From assembly GCA_964427285.1 (NCBI GenBank), contig CAYRTS010000014.1:1-55555 (forward strand): a stretch of DNA of 55,555 nt, read 5' to 3'. The stretch comes from SPCO01 sp964427285 (GTDB taxonomy: Bacteria; Chloroflexota; Limnocylindria; Limnocylindrales; CSP1-4). The notes beneath the pieces are model-generated. The model saw nothing but the letters and a program-made list of their open reading frames with translations. It was not told the origin of the DNA and did not search any database. Below, one piece after another: positions 33,676 through 42,471 of this stretch; the first letter of the stretch is position 1, and every line of letters starts with the position of its first letter. The translations under genes and the position numbers were made by a program.

Positions 33676-33683
33676 GAGAACCC

Positions 33684-35321
33684 GTGGCGGGACCAGGTAG
33701 TGCTCAGGACATTTCCGCGCGCGACGACGCGCAGCTGCGTTCACTTGGGATCAAACCGGAGCTCAGACGGACGCTCGGCTTCCTGTCGAACTTCGCCATT
33801 GCGTTCAGCTTCATCAGCGTCTCGACCGGCTCGTTCGGCAACTTCGGCGTGGGTCTCGGGCTCGGTGGCCCCGCGTTCTTCTGGTCGTGGCCCATCGTGA
33901 TCGCCGGCCAGACGCTGGTGGCGCTCGTGTTCGCGGAACTGGCCAGCCACTTCCCGGTCGCCGGTTCCATCTACCAGTGGTCCAAGCGTCTCTCGAACCG
34001 GACCCTGGGCTGGTTCACGGGCTGGTTCTACTTCTGGGCGCAGGTGGTCACGGTCACCGCCGTCGCGGTCATCGTCGCGTTCGTCCTGGATGGGATCATC
34101 GGACCGGTCGGCGACGTGAGCTTCCTTGATTCTCCGGATCCAACTGGCATCACGACGATGTTCACGTTCGTGTCGCTCACGACCCTCGTCATCACCACCC
34201 TGGTCAACGCGTTTGGCGTCCGGCTGCTCAGCATCCTGAACAACATCGGCGTGGCGACCGAGATCCTCGGGATGTTCGTGTTCGCGCTGATCCTGCTGTT
34301 CTTCGCCAACCACCAGTCGCCATCGATCCTGTTCGACACCGGGGGTGCGGAGGCCGGGACCAACGGCAACTACTTCCCGGCATTCACGCTCGGCATGTTC
34401 ATGGCGCTGTTCATCGTGTACGGCTTCGATACTGCCGGAACCTTCGGCGAGGAGACGATCGATGCCAGCCGGCAGGCGCCCCGCGGCGTCCTCTCCTCGA
34501 TCTGGATCTCGGGTGCCGTCGGAGCGGTCTTCCTCCTCGGAGTGATCCTCGCGCTGCCGAGTGTTCCGGATGCGATGGCCGAGGGCCAGGCCGGTGGGTT
34601 CCCGATCGCGACGACGATCACGACCGTCCTCCCCACGGAACTCTTCGCCGGGATCACGGTGGGCGAGCTCTATCTCTTCGTGATCCTCGCCTCGGTCCTG
34701 GTGTGCACGCTGGCCATCCAGGGCGCCGCCGCGCGGATGATGTTCTCGATGAGCCGCGACCGGCACCTGCCCCTTGGCTCGATCTGGGGTCAGGTCAATA
34801 GCAGGTTCAAGACGCCCGCGAACGCCGCGATCGGGGTCGGCGTCCTGGCGGCGCTTCCGATCCTGGTTGTCGGGCCGCTGGGCGGGTTCTTCATGTCGAT
34901 CGCCGCGACCGGGTTGATCTATCTCAGCTACTTCCTGTGCAACCTTGGCGTGCTCATGGCGCGCCGCAAGGGCTGGCCGCACAAGCGGGCCTGGTTCAAC
35001 CTCGGGAAGTGGGGCATGCTCGTCAACGTCCTGGCCCTGGTCTGGGGCGGGCTGATGCTCATCAACTTCAGCCTGTGGCAGGACACGGCGCTCTTCGGTG
35101 ACTTTGGTGGGGACGGGCGCGGGTTCACCAACCCAGGCTTCGGCATCTTCTTCACGCCGTTTGGAAACACCATCGAAGGCCTGCCGAATTGGCCGATGTT
35201 CGAGGTCATCGTCGCAACGATCCTGATCACGGGTGCGCTGTACTACGCCGTGTCGGTTCGTGGTCGACCCCACGACGTCGAGTCGGCCGACGCGGTCACC
35301 GGCGAGGCCATGATCGGATAG
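33684..35321 (+). CDS. APC-superfamily amino acid/amine permease
   Basis: This 545-residue transporter has about twelve hydrophobic segments. It has the APC N-terminal pattern (FLSNFAIAFSFISVSTGSFGNFGVGL in two adjoining parts) and ELASHFPVAGSIYQWSKR, typical of amino acid/choline/GABA permeases. GTG 33684 follows AGGAGGAGGAG. The long leader may be a riboswitch. Its place beside choline-kinase-like and dimethylglycine-dehydrogenase-like genes suggests import of an amine or methylated amino acid, but specificity is inferred. Confidence 0.9.
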   Translation: MAGPGSAQDISARDDAQLRSLGIKPELRRTLGFLSNFAIAFSFISVSTGSFGNFGVGLGLGGPAFFWSWPIVIAGQTLVALVFAELASHFPVAGSIYQWSKRLSNRTLGWFTGWFYFWAQVVTVTAVAVIVAFVLDGIIGPVGDVSFLDSPDPTGITTMFTFVSLTTLVITTLVNAFGVRLLSILNNIGVATEILGMFVFALILLFFANHQSPSILFDTGGAEAGTNGNYFPAFTLGMFMALFIVYGFDTAGTFGEETIDASRQAPRGVLSSIWISGAVGAVFLLGVILALPSVPDAMAEGQAGGFPIATTITTVLPTELFAGITVGELYLFVILASVLVCTLAIQGAAARMMFSMSRDRHLPLGSIWGQVNSRFKTPANAAIGVGVLAALPILVVGPLGGFFMSIAATGLIYLSYFLCNLGVLMARRKGWPHKRAWFNLGKWGMLVNVLALVWGGLMLINFSLWQDTALFGDFGGDGRGFTNPGFGIFFTPFGNTIEGLPNWPMFEVIVATILITGALYYAVSVRGRPHDVESADAVTGEAMIG

Positions 35322-35356
35322 CCGGTTGCGGCTCGGCCGAATTCCGCCTCGGCCGA

Positions 35357-35456
35357 NNNNNNNNNNNNNNNNNNNNNNNNNNNNNNNNNNNNNNNNNNNN
35401 NNNNNNNNNNNNNNNNNNNNNNNNNNNNNNNNNNNNNNNNNNNNNNNNNNNNNNNN
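35357..35456. other. Assembly gap (100 N) before phosphotransferase gene
   Basis: This placeholder gap removes the start of the following gene. The 35 bases between the permease stop and the gap show nothing. Confidence 0.99.
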
Positions 35457-35458
35457 CG

Positions 35459-36244
35459 GAGCGCTGGGTGATCCGGCTGGCCGGCAACGACACGCACCTG
35501 CTGGGGATCAGCCGCGAGGTGGAACACGCGGCAACCGTTGCCGCGGCCGGGATCGGGGTGGGTCCGGAGGTGACCGCCTTCATCCGACCGGAGGGGTACC
35601 TCGTGACCCGGTTCATCGTGGGCTCGCCGGTATCGGATGCGGCCGTGCATCGGCCGGAGACGCTTCGGCGCGTCGCGGATTCGCTCCGTCGGATTCACGA
35701 TGGGCCGGCGATCCCCGGGCTCTTCGTGCCGCTGCGGATCTGCGACGCCTACCGGGCTCTGGCCTTGGCCAGGGGCGTGCCCATCCCACCCGAATATGAG
35801 CTGGCGGCCGCCATCGGGCGGCGGATCGAGATGGCCTTCCTGGCCGATCCGCTCGAGCTGCGGCCCTGTCACAACGACCTGCTCAACGCCAACTTCATCG
35901 ATGACGGAGCGCGGATCCGGATCATCGACTGGGAGTACGCCGGGATGGGCGACCCGTTTTTCGATCTGGGCAACTTCAGCATCAACCACGAACTGACGGA
36001 GGCGGAGGATCGGATTCTCCTGGCCGGCTACGACGGAGAGGTGCGGCCGGCCCGGCTCGCCCGCCTCACCCTGATGCGTGTCGTGTCGGACTTCCGCGAG
36101 GCGATGTGGGGCGTGCTCCAGCAGGGCGTCAGCTCGCTCGATGTCGATTTCGTCGCCTATGCGGCCCACAGTTTCGATCGATTGCTCGCCAACGCTGCCG
36201 AGCCGCGCTTTGAGCGGGCGCTGGGGGAACTCACCGGGCGGTGA
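35459..36244 (+). CDS. Choline kinase/APH-family phosphotransferase, 5' end in gap
   Basis: The 261 visible residues include the Brenner motif CHNDLLNANFI (catalytic Asp and Asn) followed by IRIIDWEYAGMGDPFFDLGN (metal-binding Asp). This is the protein-kinase-like fold shared by choline kinases and aminoglycoside phosphotransferases. The N-lobe start is lost in the gap. A close paralogue is encoded on the other strand at 39128-40030. With the permease and demethylating enzymes around it, a choline- or ethanolamine-type substrate is plausible. Confidence 0.87.
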   Translation, partial: ERWVIRLAGNDTHLLGISREVEHAATVAAAGIGVGPEVTAFIRPEGYLVTRFIVGSPVSDAAVHRPETLRRVADSLRRIHDGPAIPGLFVPLRICDAYRALALARGVPIPPEYELAAAIGRRIEMAFLADPLELRPCHNDLLNANFIDDGARIRIIDWEYAGMGDPFFDLGNFSINHELTEAEDRILLAGYDGEVRPARLARLTLMRVVSDFREAMWGVLQQGVSSLDVDFVAYAAHSFDRLLANAAEPRFERALGELTGR

Positions 36245-36580
36245 TTGCCCTGGGAGTCGGCGGCCGACGGCGATCCAAAGGCGCTGCCCGCCACCACGGC
36301 ACCGCTGACGGGCGGGCCGTGCGCCTACCAGGCGCACAGTGTCGACATTCGAGCGTGGCCGACCAAGGGAACCTGCAGTTTCTGTGCGACCTGTCGACCG
36401 TTCACGCTCAAATGACCGGGAAGTGCGCCCCGGAGGCGCGGCGTGCAGGCGGTCCGGCGTCTAAGGGCACAGGGTGCCGCCTGATGTGCCCTGACACGAC
36501 GGCCCGTCTCGTTGCCCTGATATGACGGCCCGTCTCGTTGCCCTGACACGACGAGGCGGCGGGCCATATCGTTGCGGACC
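36245..36580. other. Gene-free stretch upstream of first DMGDH-like gene
   Basis: No gene is supported in these 336 bases. A perfect 7-bp hairpin GTGCGCC-TACCA-GGCGCAC lies at 36319-36337, without a T-run. Direct repeats follow at 36487-36554. Confidence 0.6.
36487..36554. repeat. 26-bp direct repeats with GACGGCCCGTC palindromes
   Basis: Two 26-base units (36487-36512 and 36513-36538) differ at only two positions and are followed by a partial third. Each full unit contains the 11-base palindrome GACGGCCCGTC (36498-36508 and 36524-36534). They end about 30-40 bases before the DMGDH-like ATG, so they could be tandem operators. Confidence 0.65.
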
Positions 36581-39034
36581 ATGAGTGATGAACAAGCGCG
36601 GGTCGTGGTCATCGGCGGCGGGATCACCGGCTGCTGCGTGGCGTACCACCTGGCACTTGCCGGCTGGACGGACGTCCTGCTGATCGAGAAGGCGCAGCTG
36701 ACGGCCGGCTCTACCTGCCAGGCGGCCGGTCTCGTGACCGCGTTCAACCCGTCATCGACGATGATGCAGTTCCGCCGCTACAGCATCGAGCTCTATCGCA
36801 GTCTCGCTGCATTCGAGACGGTCGGCAGCCTCCGCTTCGCCTCCAGCCGGGCTCAGTTGCTCGAACTGGAGCGGACGGCCAGCCGGGCTCGCGGGAGCGG
36901 GCTCGACGCGGGTGTCATCGGCGCCACGGAGGCCCGCCGCCTGATGCCGGCCATCTCACCCGATGACCTGTATGGGGCGGTCCACCTCGCCGGCGACGGC
37001 TATCTCGATCCGCACGGCGCCACCCACGCGGTGGCCGACGCGGCCAGGGCCCTTGGGGTCCGGATCAGGACCGGTGTCCGGGTGACCGGCTTCGAGCTGT
37101 CCGCGCGCCGCGAGGTCACCGCCGTCCTGACCGAGACCGGCCGGATCGCCACGGAGATCGTCGTCAACGCGGCCGGGATCTGGGCACCGCAAGTCGCGGC
37201 CATGGTCGGCGCGTTCATCCCTTCCACCCCGGTCGATCACCAGCACATCGCCCTCAAGGCCGTCCCGGGCGCAGAGCTGCCGCGAGAGATGCCCTGCTTC
37301 CGCGATCCCGACAACCTGGTCTACGGGAAGGCCGAGCACGGCGGGATGGTGTTTGGCGGCTACGAGACCGACCCAGTCTCCCGGTGGGAGGACGGCGTGC
37401 CGTGGGAGCATGCCGCGCGCTCGCTCCCCGCCGACTACGAACGGTTCGCCCCGCTCATGGCCGGTGCCATCCGGCGCTTCCCGTTTCTGGCCGACGCCGA
37501 GGCGATTCGGCTGGTCTGTCACCCGGATGCGATGACCCCCGACGCGAACCCGCTCCTGGGGCCGCTCTCTGGTGTGCGCGGCTTCTGGGTGGCCGCCGGC
37601 CTGTCGCTCAACGGCTTTGGGGGTGGGGGAGGGATCGGTCGGGCGCTGGCCGGCTGGATCACCGCCGGCGACCCCGGCGTCGACATCGGCCCGTACCGCG
37701 CCTGGCGTTTCGCTGATGTTTACCGCGATCCGCGGTTCAGCGCGGGTCTGGCCCGTGAGACGTACTCGGATTACTACCGGCTTCGATATCCGTATGACTC
37801 CGACCTCGCAGGCCGACCCCGACGGCTTTCCGCCTTGCACGGGCGGCTCCAGGAGTCCGGCGCTGTCTTCGGGACCAAGGCGGGCTGGGAACGGGCCGAC
37901 CATTTCGAGCCGGGGCGACCGTGGCGGCGGGCCGGGCGCGATCAGGCCGACTATGGCTGGGTTCGGCCCCCGTGGCTGGACCGGGTGATCGAGGAGGCCC
38001 GAGCGGTTCGTGAGCGGGCCGGCGTGATCGACCTGAGTTCGTTCGGCAAGATCGGGGTTGAGGGGCCGGGCGCGCTGGGCCTTCTCCAGCGAGTCGCCGC
38101 GAACGACATCGACAGGCCCGTGGGCAGCCTGATCTACACCCAGTTCTGCGACGAGCGCGGCGGGATGGTCGCGGACGTCACGGTAGCGCGCCTCGCGGAT
38201 GATCGATTCCGGGTCGTGACCGGGGCTGGATATGTGGCATCGGACTTGGCCTGGCTTCGGACGCACGCGGCCGACGCCGATGACGGTGATGAACGCGCCG
38301 TCCGCATTCGTGACGACAGCGGAGACTTCGCCACCATCGGGCTGTGGGGCCCGCGCGCCCGCGACGTCCTGGGTGCCACGACGGACGACGATGTCAGCAA
38401 TGCCGGGATCCCGCTCAGGCAGGCGCGTGAGATTGCGGTCGGCGGAGCACGAGTCCTGGCAGGCCGGATCAGCTATGCGGGCGAGCTCGGCTGGGAGCTG
38501 ACCGTCGCGGCGGAGTCCGCCGTCGTGGTCTGGGACCGGCTGCGGGCGGGCGGCCAGGAAGTCGGCGCCGTCCCGGAGCCGTTCGGCTATCGCGCGCTGG
38601 AAGGGCTTCGACTCGAAAAGGGCTACCGCTACTTCGGGACGGACCTGACCATGCTTGACACTCCCTTTGAGGCTGGCCTGGGTGCGTTCGTCAGGCTCGA
38701 CAAGGGGGCATTCATCGGTCGCGATGCGCTGCGTGCCGCCCGCGATGCCGGCCCCGACGCCCCGGGACGACGGCTCAGAACCGTCATCGTCGGCGGCCCC
38801 GGGTACGTGCCCGTCTACGGGGGCGAAGCGGTCCGCCTCAATGGGGCCGTAATCGGGCGCCTGCGCAGCGCCGGCTACGGGGCGACGGTGTCAAGGACGA
38901 TCGGCACCGCCTACTGTCCGGCCGAACTCGCTCATGGCACGATCCTGGAGGTCGATGCCTTTGCGGAGCGCGTCCCGGCCGTGATCGTGGCCGACGCCCT
39001 GGTCGATCCTGCCGGCGACCGAATCCGCGCCTGA
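36581..39034 (+). CDS. Dimethylglycine/sarcosine dehydrogenase-like flavoprotein with GcvT domain (1)
   Basis: This 817-residue protein has an N-terminal DAO-type FAD domain (GGGITGCCVAYHLA, about residues 12-25) and a C-terminal GcvT/aminomethyltransferase domain with its barrel (SYAGELGWEL, ALEGLRLEKGYRYFGTDL). Such enzymes oxidise N-methyl groups and pass formaldehyde to folate. The segment STCQAAGLV has Gln47 where covalent-FAD relatives have His, so FAD is probably bound noncovalently. The second copy in this window keeps the His. ATG 36581 has only a weak SD. Substrate unknown. Confidence 0.87.
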   Translation: MSDEQARVVVIGGGITGCCVAYHLALAGWTDVLLIEKAQLTAGSTCQAAGLVTAFNPSSTMMQFRRYSIELYRSLAAFETVGSLRFASSRAQLLELERTASRARGSGLDAGVIGATEARRLMPAISPDDLYGAVHLAGDGYLDPHGATHAVADAARALGVRIRTGVRVTGFELSARREVTAVLTETGRIATEIVVNAAGIWAPQVAAMVGAFIPSTPVDHQHIALKAVPGAELPREMPCFRDPDNLVYGKAEHGGMVFGGYETDPVSRWEDGVPWEHAARSLPADYERFAPLMAGAIRRFPFLADAEAIRLVCHPDAMTPDANPLLGPLSGVRGFWVAAGLSLNGFGGGGGIGRALAGWITAGDPGVDIGPYRAWRFADVYRDPRFSAGLARETYSDYYRLRYPYDSDLAGRPRRLSALHGRLQESGAVFGTKAGWERADHFEPGRPWRRAGRDQADYGWVRPPWLDRVIEEARAVRERAGVIDLSSFGKIGVEGPGALGLLQRVAANDIDRPVGSLIYTQFCDERGGMVADVTVARLADDRFRVVTGAGYVASDLAWLRTHAADADDGDERAVRIRDDSGDFATIGLWGPRARDVLGATTDDDVSNAGIPLRQAREIAVGGARVLAGRISYAGELGWELTVAAESAVVVWDRLRAGGQEVGAVPEPFGYRALEGLRLEKGYRYFGTDLTMLDTPFEAGLGAFVRLDKGAFIGRDALRAARDAGPDAPGRRLRTVIVGGPGYVPVYGGEAVRLNGAVIGRLRSAGYGATVSRTIGTAYCPAELAHGTILEVDAFAERVPAVIVADALVDPAGDRIRA

Positions 39035-39127
39035 GCGACGGGGTTGTGCCGCCAGGGATGCGTGGTCCGGTCGGGGTCTGGCGCGAAAGTCGCGAGTCTG
39101 GCGCGGAAGCTGGGCGCCGGGCTCAGC

Positions 39128-40030
39128 CTACGCCCTGACGGCCAGGAGCCAGCCCTCGAGATCCGATCCGTCGAGCGCGTCAGACGCTCGTGCCCAGCGC
39201 TCCTCAGCCCAGCCCCAGAAGTCGTAGTCGATCGATGAGATGCGCGCCTGAATGGCGGCCCAGAGCGTCCAACCTACGTCGGACATGATCATCTGGAGGC
39301 GCATCCGGGCGAGCATCGCGGGGGTCGCCGCGTCGAAATAGGCGGTGCACAGTTCGCGAATCTGGGCGTCGTCGAAACCCAGTTCCTGGCACGTGTTCCC
39401 CAACTCGAACGTGGGGTCGCCGTTCCCGCTGTACTCGTAGTCGACGATCCAGAGGCGCTCGCCGTCATCGAGGTAGTTTTCGGCGAGCAGGTCGTTGTGG
39501 CAGGGGACGGTCGGCAAGGGGTTGACGGCCAGGGCCGCCTCAAGACGCGGGAGCTGTCGCAGGTGCTCGCGATAGCCGGTCGGCACCGGGATCTCGCGCT
39601 GATCGACCAGGGCGAGGTAGCGCTCCGAGAGGCGAAACATGTCGAAGTCGTCACGAAACCGGGGACCTGCATGGAGCTGTCGGAGCGTGGCCCCGATCCG
39701 GCTCGGCATCCCTGGTTCGTTCAGGGTCGCATTGGACATGGTTCGGGCGAGCCGCCATTCGAGGACGAAGACATCCCATTCCGGCAGAGCGTGGAGGACC
39801 CGCGGCGAGACGCCTGCCGCCGCGGCGGCCCGCGTGTTGTGGAGTTCATTTCCGCGATCCACGGCGAGCAGCTCAGTGGTCGCGCCCGGGATTCGGACGA
39901 AGTGGGCCGTGCCGTCAACCTCGACGCGGTAGTTCGCGTTCGTGAGGCCGGCGGGGATGAGCTCGGCCGTGACGGCCCGGCCCGCCCAATCCGGGATCGC
40001 GGCGATCACCTGCTCGATGGACGGGGTCAC
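39128..40030 (-). CDS. Choline kinase/APH-family phosphotransferase
   Basis: This protein of about 300 residues has an N-lobe LTNANYRVEV, the Brenner motif PCHNDLLAENYL and IVDYEYSGNGDPTFELGN with the metal Asp. It is paralogous to the gene at 35459-36244. GTG 40030 gives the N-terminus VTPSIEQVIAAIP; the frame is open upstream but that text looks non-coding, and no clear SD is visible, so the start is uncertain. Choline or a related amino-alcohol is the likely substrate class; aminoglycosides are the main alternative. Confidence 0.86.
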   Translation of the reverse strand: MTPSIEQVIAAIPDWAGRAVTAELIPAGLTNANYRVEVDGTAHFVRIPGATTELLAVDRGNELHNTRAAAAAGVSPRVLHALPEWDVFVLEWRLARTMSNATLNEPGMPSRIGATLRQLHAGPRFRDDFDMFRLSERYLALVDQREIPVPTGYREHLRQLPRLEAALAVNPLPTVPCHNDLLAENYLDDGERLWIVDYEYSGNGDPTFELGNTCQELGFDDAQIRELCTAYFDAATPAMLARMRLQMIMSDVGWTLWAAIQARISSIDYDFWGWAEERWARASDALDGSDLEGWLLAVRA

Positions 40031-40572
40031 GCGAGATGCGGCCTCATGGCAAGAGGGTATCGCAGCGTGTCGGCGGGCACCGCCAGTCACCCGAGGGTTT
40101 GCCAAAGCCGCCTGGGTCGCCCGGACCGGCTTGACCACGGGCCGCAAGGAGACGCTGTTGTCCGTGGCAGAACAAACCACGCAAAATCGCCGTCGCTGCG
40201 CGGCAGGGGCGCGCGCTCGAACCCGGCGACGGATTCGGACGCACGGCGAGGTCCGAATAGTGGCCGATTGCGACCCGTAACGGGCCTCAGGGTGGCGCGA
40301 TATCGAGCTGTGTCCGATCGTGATCGCTCGCCANNNNNNNNNNNNNNNNNNNNNNNNNNNNNNNNNNNNNNNNNNNNNNNNNNNNNNNNNNNNNNNNNNN
40401 NNNNNNNNNNNNNNNNNNNNNNNNNNNNNNNNNCCAAACGGCCACTGCCACCCATCCAGTGGGCCTCGCCGAACTCGATGACGACGGCGACGCTTGTGTT
40501 GATCAGATCGGCCAGAAGCTCGGAGGCGTCCGCGGCCGTTCGAGCCGAAAGGACGATCCCGGCTCGGGGTCT
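40031..40572. other. Stretch without a supported gene, containing a gap
   Basis: The 303 bases before the gap show no gene-like frame. After the gap, the minus strand reads a protein-like segment (ELLADLINTSVAVVIEFGEAHW in adjoining parts) but has no recognisable start and enters the gap, so I leave it uncalled. Confidence 0.5.
40334..40433. other. Assembly gap (100 N)
   Basis: This is a placeholder run of exactly 100 N of unknown true length. Confidence 0.99.
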
Positions 40573-40863
40573 CTAGCCTACGTGGTCCTATCGCTGTGCC
40601 GCGCGCTCCGGACCGTTCGCACGGGCATGCCTGGCTCGAAACAGGAGGCGGCGGCCTGGACCCGGGAAATGATGCCCGAATGGGCCTGGCTCATCGACTC
40701 GGCGCTCCGCGGTCGCATGTCACGAGGGACGAACGGTTTCGGCGACGAGCGGACGCGCGCCGCCGCCCAGATATTCATCTGGCTTCTGGGCGACGAGATC
40801 ACGGGCTCCAGGTCAGCTGAGGTGTCCGCGGCGACCTTGGCGGCGGCCGCAACCTGGCGCTGA
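40573..40863 (+). pseudogene. Aminoglycoside adenylyltransferase (AadA-like) C-terminal fragment
   Basis: From residue text AYVVLSLCRALRTVRTG through SKQEAAAWTREMMPEW to GDEITG, this frame matches the C-terminal domain of AadA-type nucleotidyltransferases (compare YAVLTLARIW, the Lys-Asp-Ala-Ala-W helix and GEITK in AadA). No nucleotidyltransferase motif (GS...D.D) is found in the bases before it, and the upstream frame does not look coding. It is a fragment, either degraded or cut by rearrangement near the gap. Confidence 0.55.
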
Positions 40864-40888
40864 CTCGATGATCACGGTCATGGTCAGA

Positions 40889-42127
40889 TCATCGGCTCAT
40901 CGAGCTGAGCATGGCCTTCAGGCTGACGGCTGGGTTCGCCAGCAGGTCGGGGTCGGGCGTCGCACGGCGGGCGATCAGCATCTCGGCCAGCCGGATGTCC
41001 TTCGCGACGGCCTCGCCCTGGCCGAAGCCGCTCGCAGCTGCCAGCGTCCCGTCGGCGCCGAGCCCGAAGCGCAGATCTACTCCGTCGTCGCGAGGACGGA
41101 CAACCTCCGTCTGACCGGCATCGGGAAGGCCTGCGATCCGGATCGTGAGGTCGTACTGGTCGGACCAGAACGATGGCACCGCATCGTACGTTTCGTTCGC
41201 CCCCGCGATGTTGCGCGCAGCGGCGTTGCCTTGATCCAGGGCATTGCGCCAGGCTTCGAGCCGGATGCGCCGGTCGCCATAGATCGGGTGCGGGAACGAG
41301 CAGCAATCTCCCGCTGCGAAGATATCCGGGTCGGATGTCGTGAGACGACCGTCCACCTTCACACCATTGTCGATCTCCAGGGTCGCGGCTTCGGCAAGGG
41401 TCGTCTCCGGTACCGCGCCGACGGCGGCGACCACGACATCGCAGTCGATGTCGGCCCTGCCATCCAACACGATGCGCGACCCTTCGCCGGCTTGCTCGAT
41501 CCGCACGACGCCCGCGCCGAAAATCAACGTCACCCCGGCGCCTTCGTGTCGAGCCGCTACCAGATCGGCGATCCTGGGGGGCACGACGCGGCCCATCAAG
41601 TGGGTGGACAGCTCCACCACGGAGACGGCACAATCGCGCGCCGAGAGGCTCGCGGCCAGCTCCGACCCGATGAAGCCGCCACCGATGATCCCGATTCGGG
41701 CGCCGGGCCGCACCCGGTCGCGCAGGACGAGAGCATCCGAGAAACGGCGCAGGTAAAGCACCCGGTCGCCGCCCGGGATCAGAAGCCTCCGGGCGCGGGC
41801 GCCGGTGGCGATCAGAAGACGGGCATACCGGATGCGGCGGCCGTCGGCCAGGATCACCTCGTGGGCTTCGCGGTCGATCCCGGTCGCCCGGACGCCGCTC
41901 AGGAAGTCGATCCCCGCTTCGGCAAGTTGAGCGATATCACAGATCGTCGCAGGCGCCGGCGTCTCCGCGTCGGTGATCGCCTTCTTCGAGAGCGGCGGCC
42001 GGTCATAGGGCGCCTCCGGCTCCTCGCCGATCAAGGCGATCGGACCGGCCCACCCGATCTCTCGCAGCGCCATCGCGGCGCGCGCACCACATTGGCCTGC
42101 ACCCACAATGACCGTGGGCTCAGACAT
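40889..42127 (-). CDS. FAD-dependent ferredoxin reductase of an oxygenase system
   Basis: This 412-residue flavoprotein has two dinucleotide-binding motifs: VIVGAGQCGARAA near the start for FAD and IGIIGGGFIGSELAASL at about residues 145-160 for NAD(P)H. A DIFAAGDCC stretch provides the second FAD contact. This is the putidaredoxin/rubredoxin-reductase type that feeds ferredoxins in oxygenase systems. ATG 42127 lies 14 bases after the Rieske gene stop. It is the third gene of the minus-strand di-iron oxygenase cluster. Confidence 0.92.
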   Translation of the reverse strand: MSEPTVIVGAGQCGARAAMALREIGWAGPIALIGEEPEAPYDRPPLSKKAITDAETPAPATICDIAQLAEAGIDFLSGVRATGIDREAHEVILADGRRIRYARLLIATGARARRLLIPGGDRVLYLRRFSDALVLRDRVRPGARIGIIGGGFIGSELAASLSARDCAVSVVELSTHLMGRVVPPRIADLVAARHEGAGVTLIFGAGVVRIEQAGEGSRIVLDGRADIDCDVVVAAVGAVPETTLAEAATLEIDNGVKVDGRLTTSDPDIFAAGDCCSFPHPIYGDRRIRLEAWRNALDQGNAAARNIAGANETYDAVPSFWSDQYDLTIRIAGLPDAGQTEVVRPRDDGVDLRFGLGADGTLAAASGFGQGEAVAKDIRLAEMLIARRATPDPDLLANPAVSLKAMLSSMSR

Positions 42128-42141
42128 CGACAACGGCGGTC

Positions 42142-42471
42142 TCAGTCGATCCCGGTTATGTCGATCTCGATGAAGACGGAGCCGTCCTGAACCTTGACCG
42201 GATAGGTCTGGAGGTCGACGATCACCGGCGCCCCCATTGCTTTCCCTGTCCGGTAGTCGAACCGTCCGTTGTGCTTGGGGCACTCGATCATGTGGTCCAT
42301 CACGACGCCCCCAGCGAGCTGTGTGTTCTCGTGAGTGCAACGGCCGTCGCTGGCAAAGTACGTGTCCTCCGGCGAACGGTAGACCGCGAATGCGCGACCA
42401 TCATGCTCGAAGAGGATGACGTCCTCCAGCTCGACATCGCCGGCCGCGCAGGCCCGGATCCAGGTGCTCAT
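42142..42471 (-). CDS. Rieske-type [2Fe-2S] ferredoxin
   Basis: This 109-residue protein has the Rieske motifs CTH (C45, H47) and CPKH (C64, H67), with the usual spacing of a small oxygenase ferredoxin. It would carry electrons from the FAD reductase encoded downstream to the di-iron enzyme encoded upstream. ATG 42471 overlaps the stop of the upstream gene (ATGA), so the two are coupled. There is no signal peptide, so it is cytoplasmic. Confidence 0.94.
   Translation of the reverse strand: MSTWIRACAAGDVELEDVILFEHDGRAFAVYRSPEDTYFASDGRCTHENTQLAGGVVMDHMIECPKHNGRFDYRTGKAMGAPVIVDLQTYPVKVQDGSVFIEIDITGID

Noticed and set aside
36319..36337. Terminator after the phosphotransferase gene
   Set aside because: The 7-bp hairpin lacks a T-run and is 75 bases from the stop codon.
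40434..40560. Protein-like minus-strand frame entering the gap
   Set aside because: It has no recognisable family, no clear start and is cut by the gap, so it cannot be supported as a gene.
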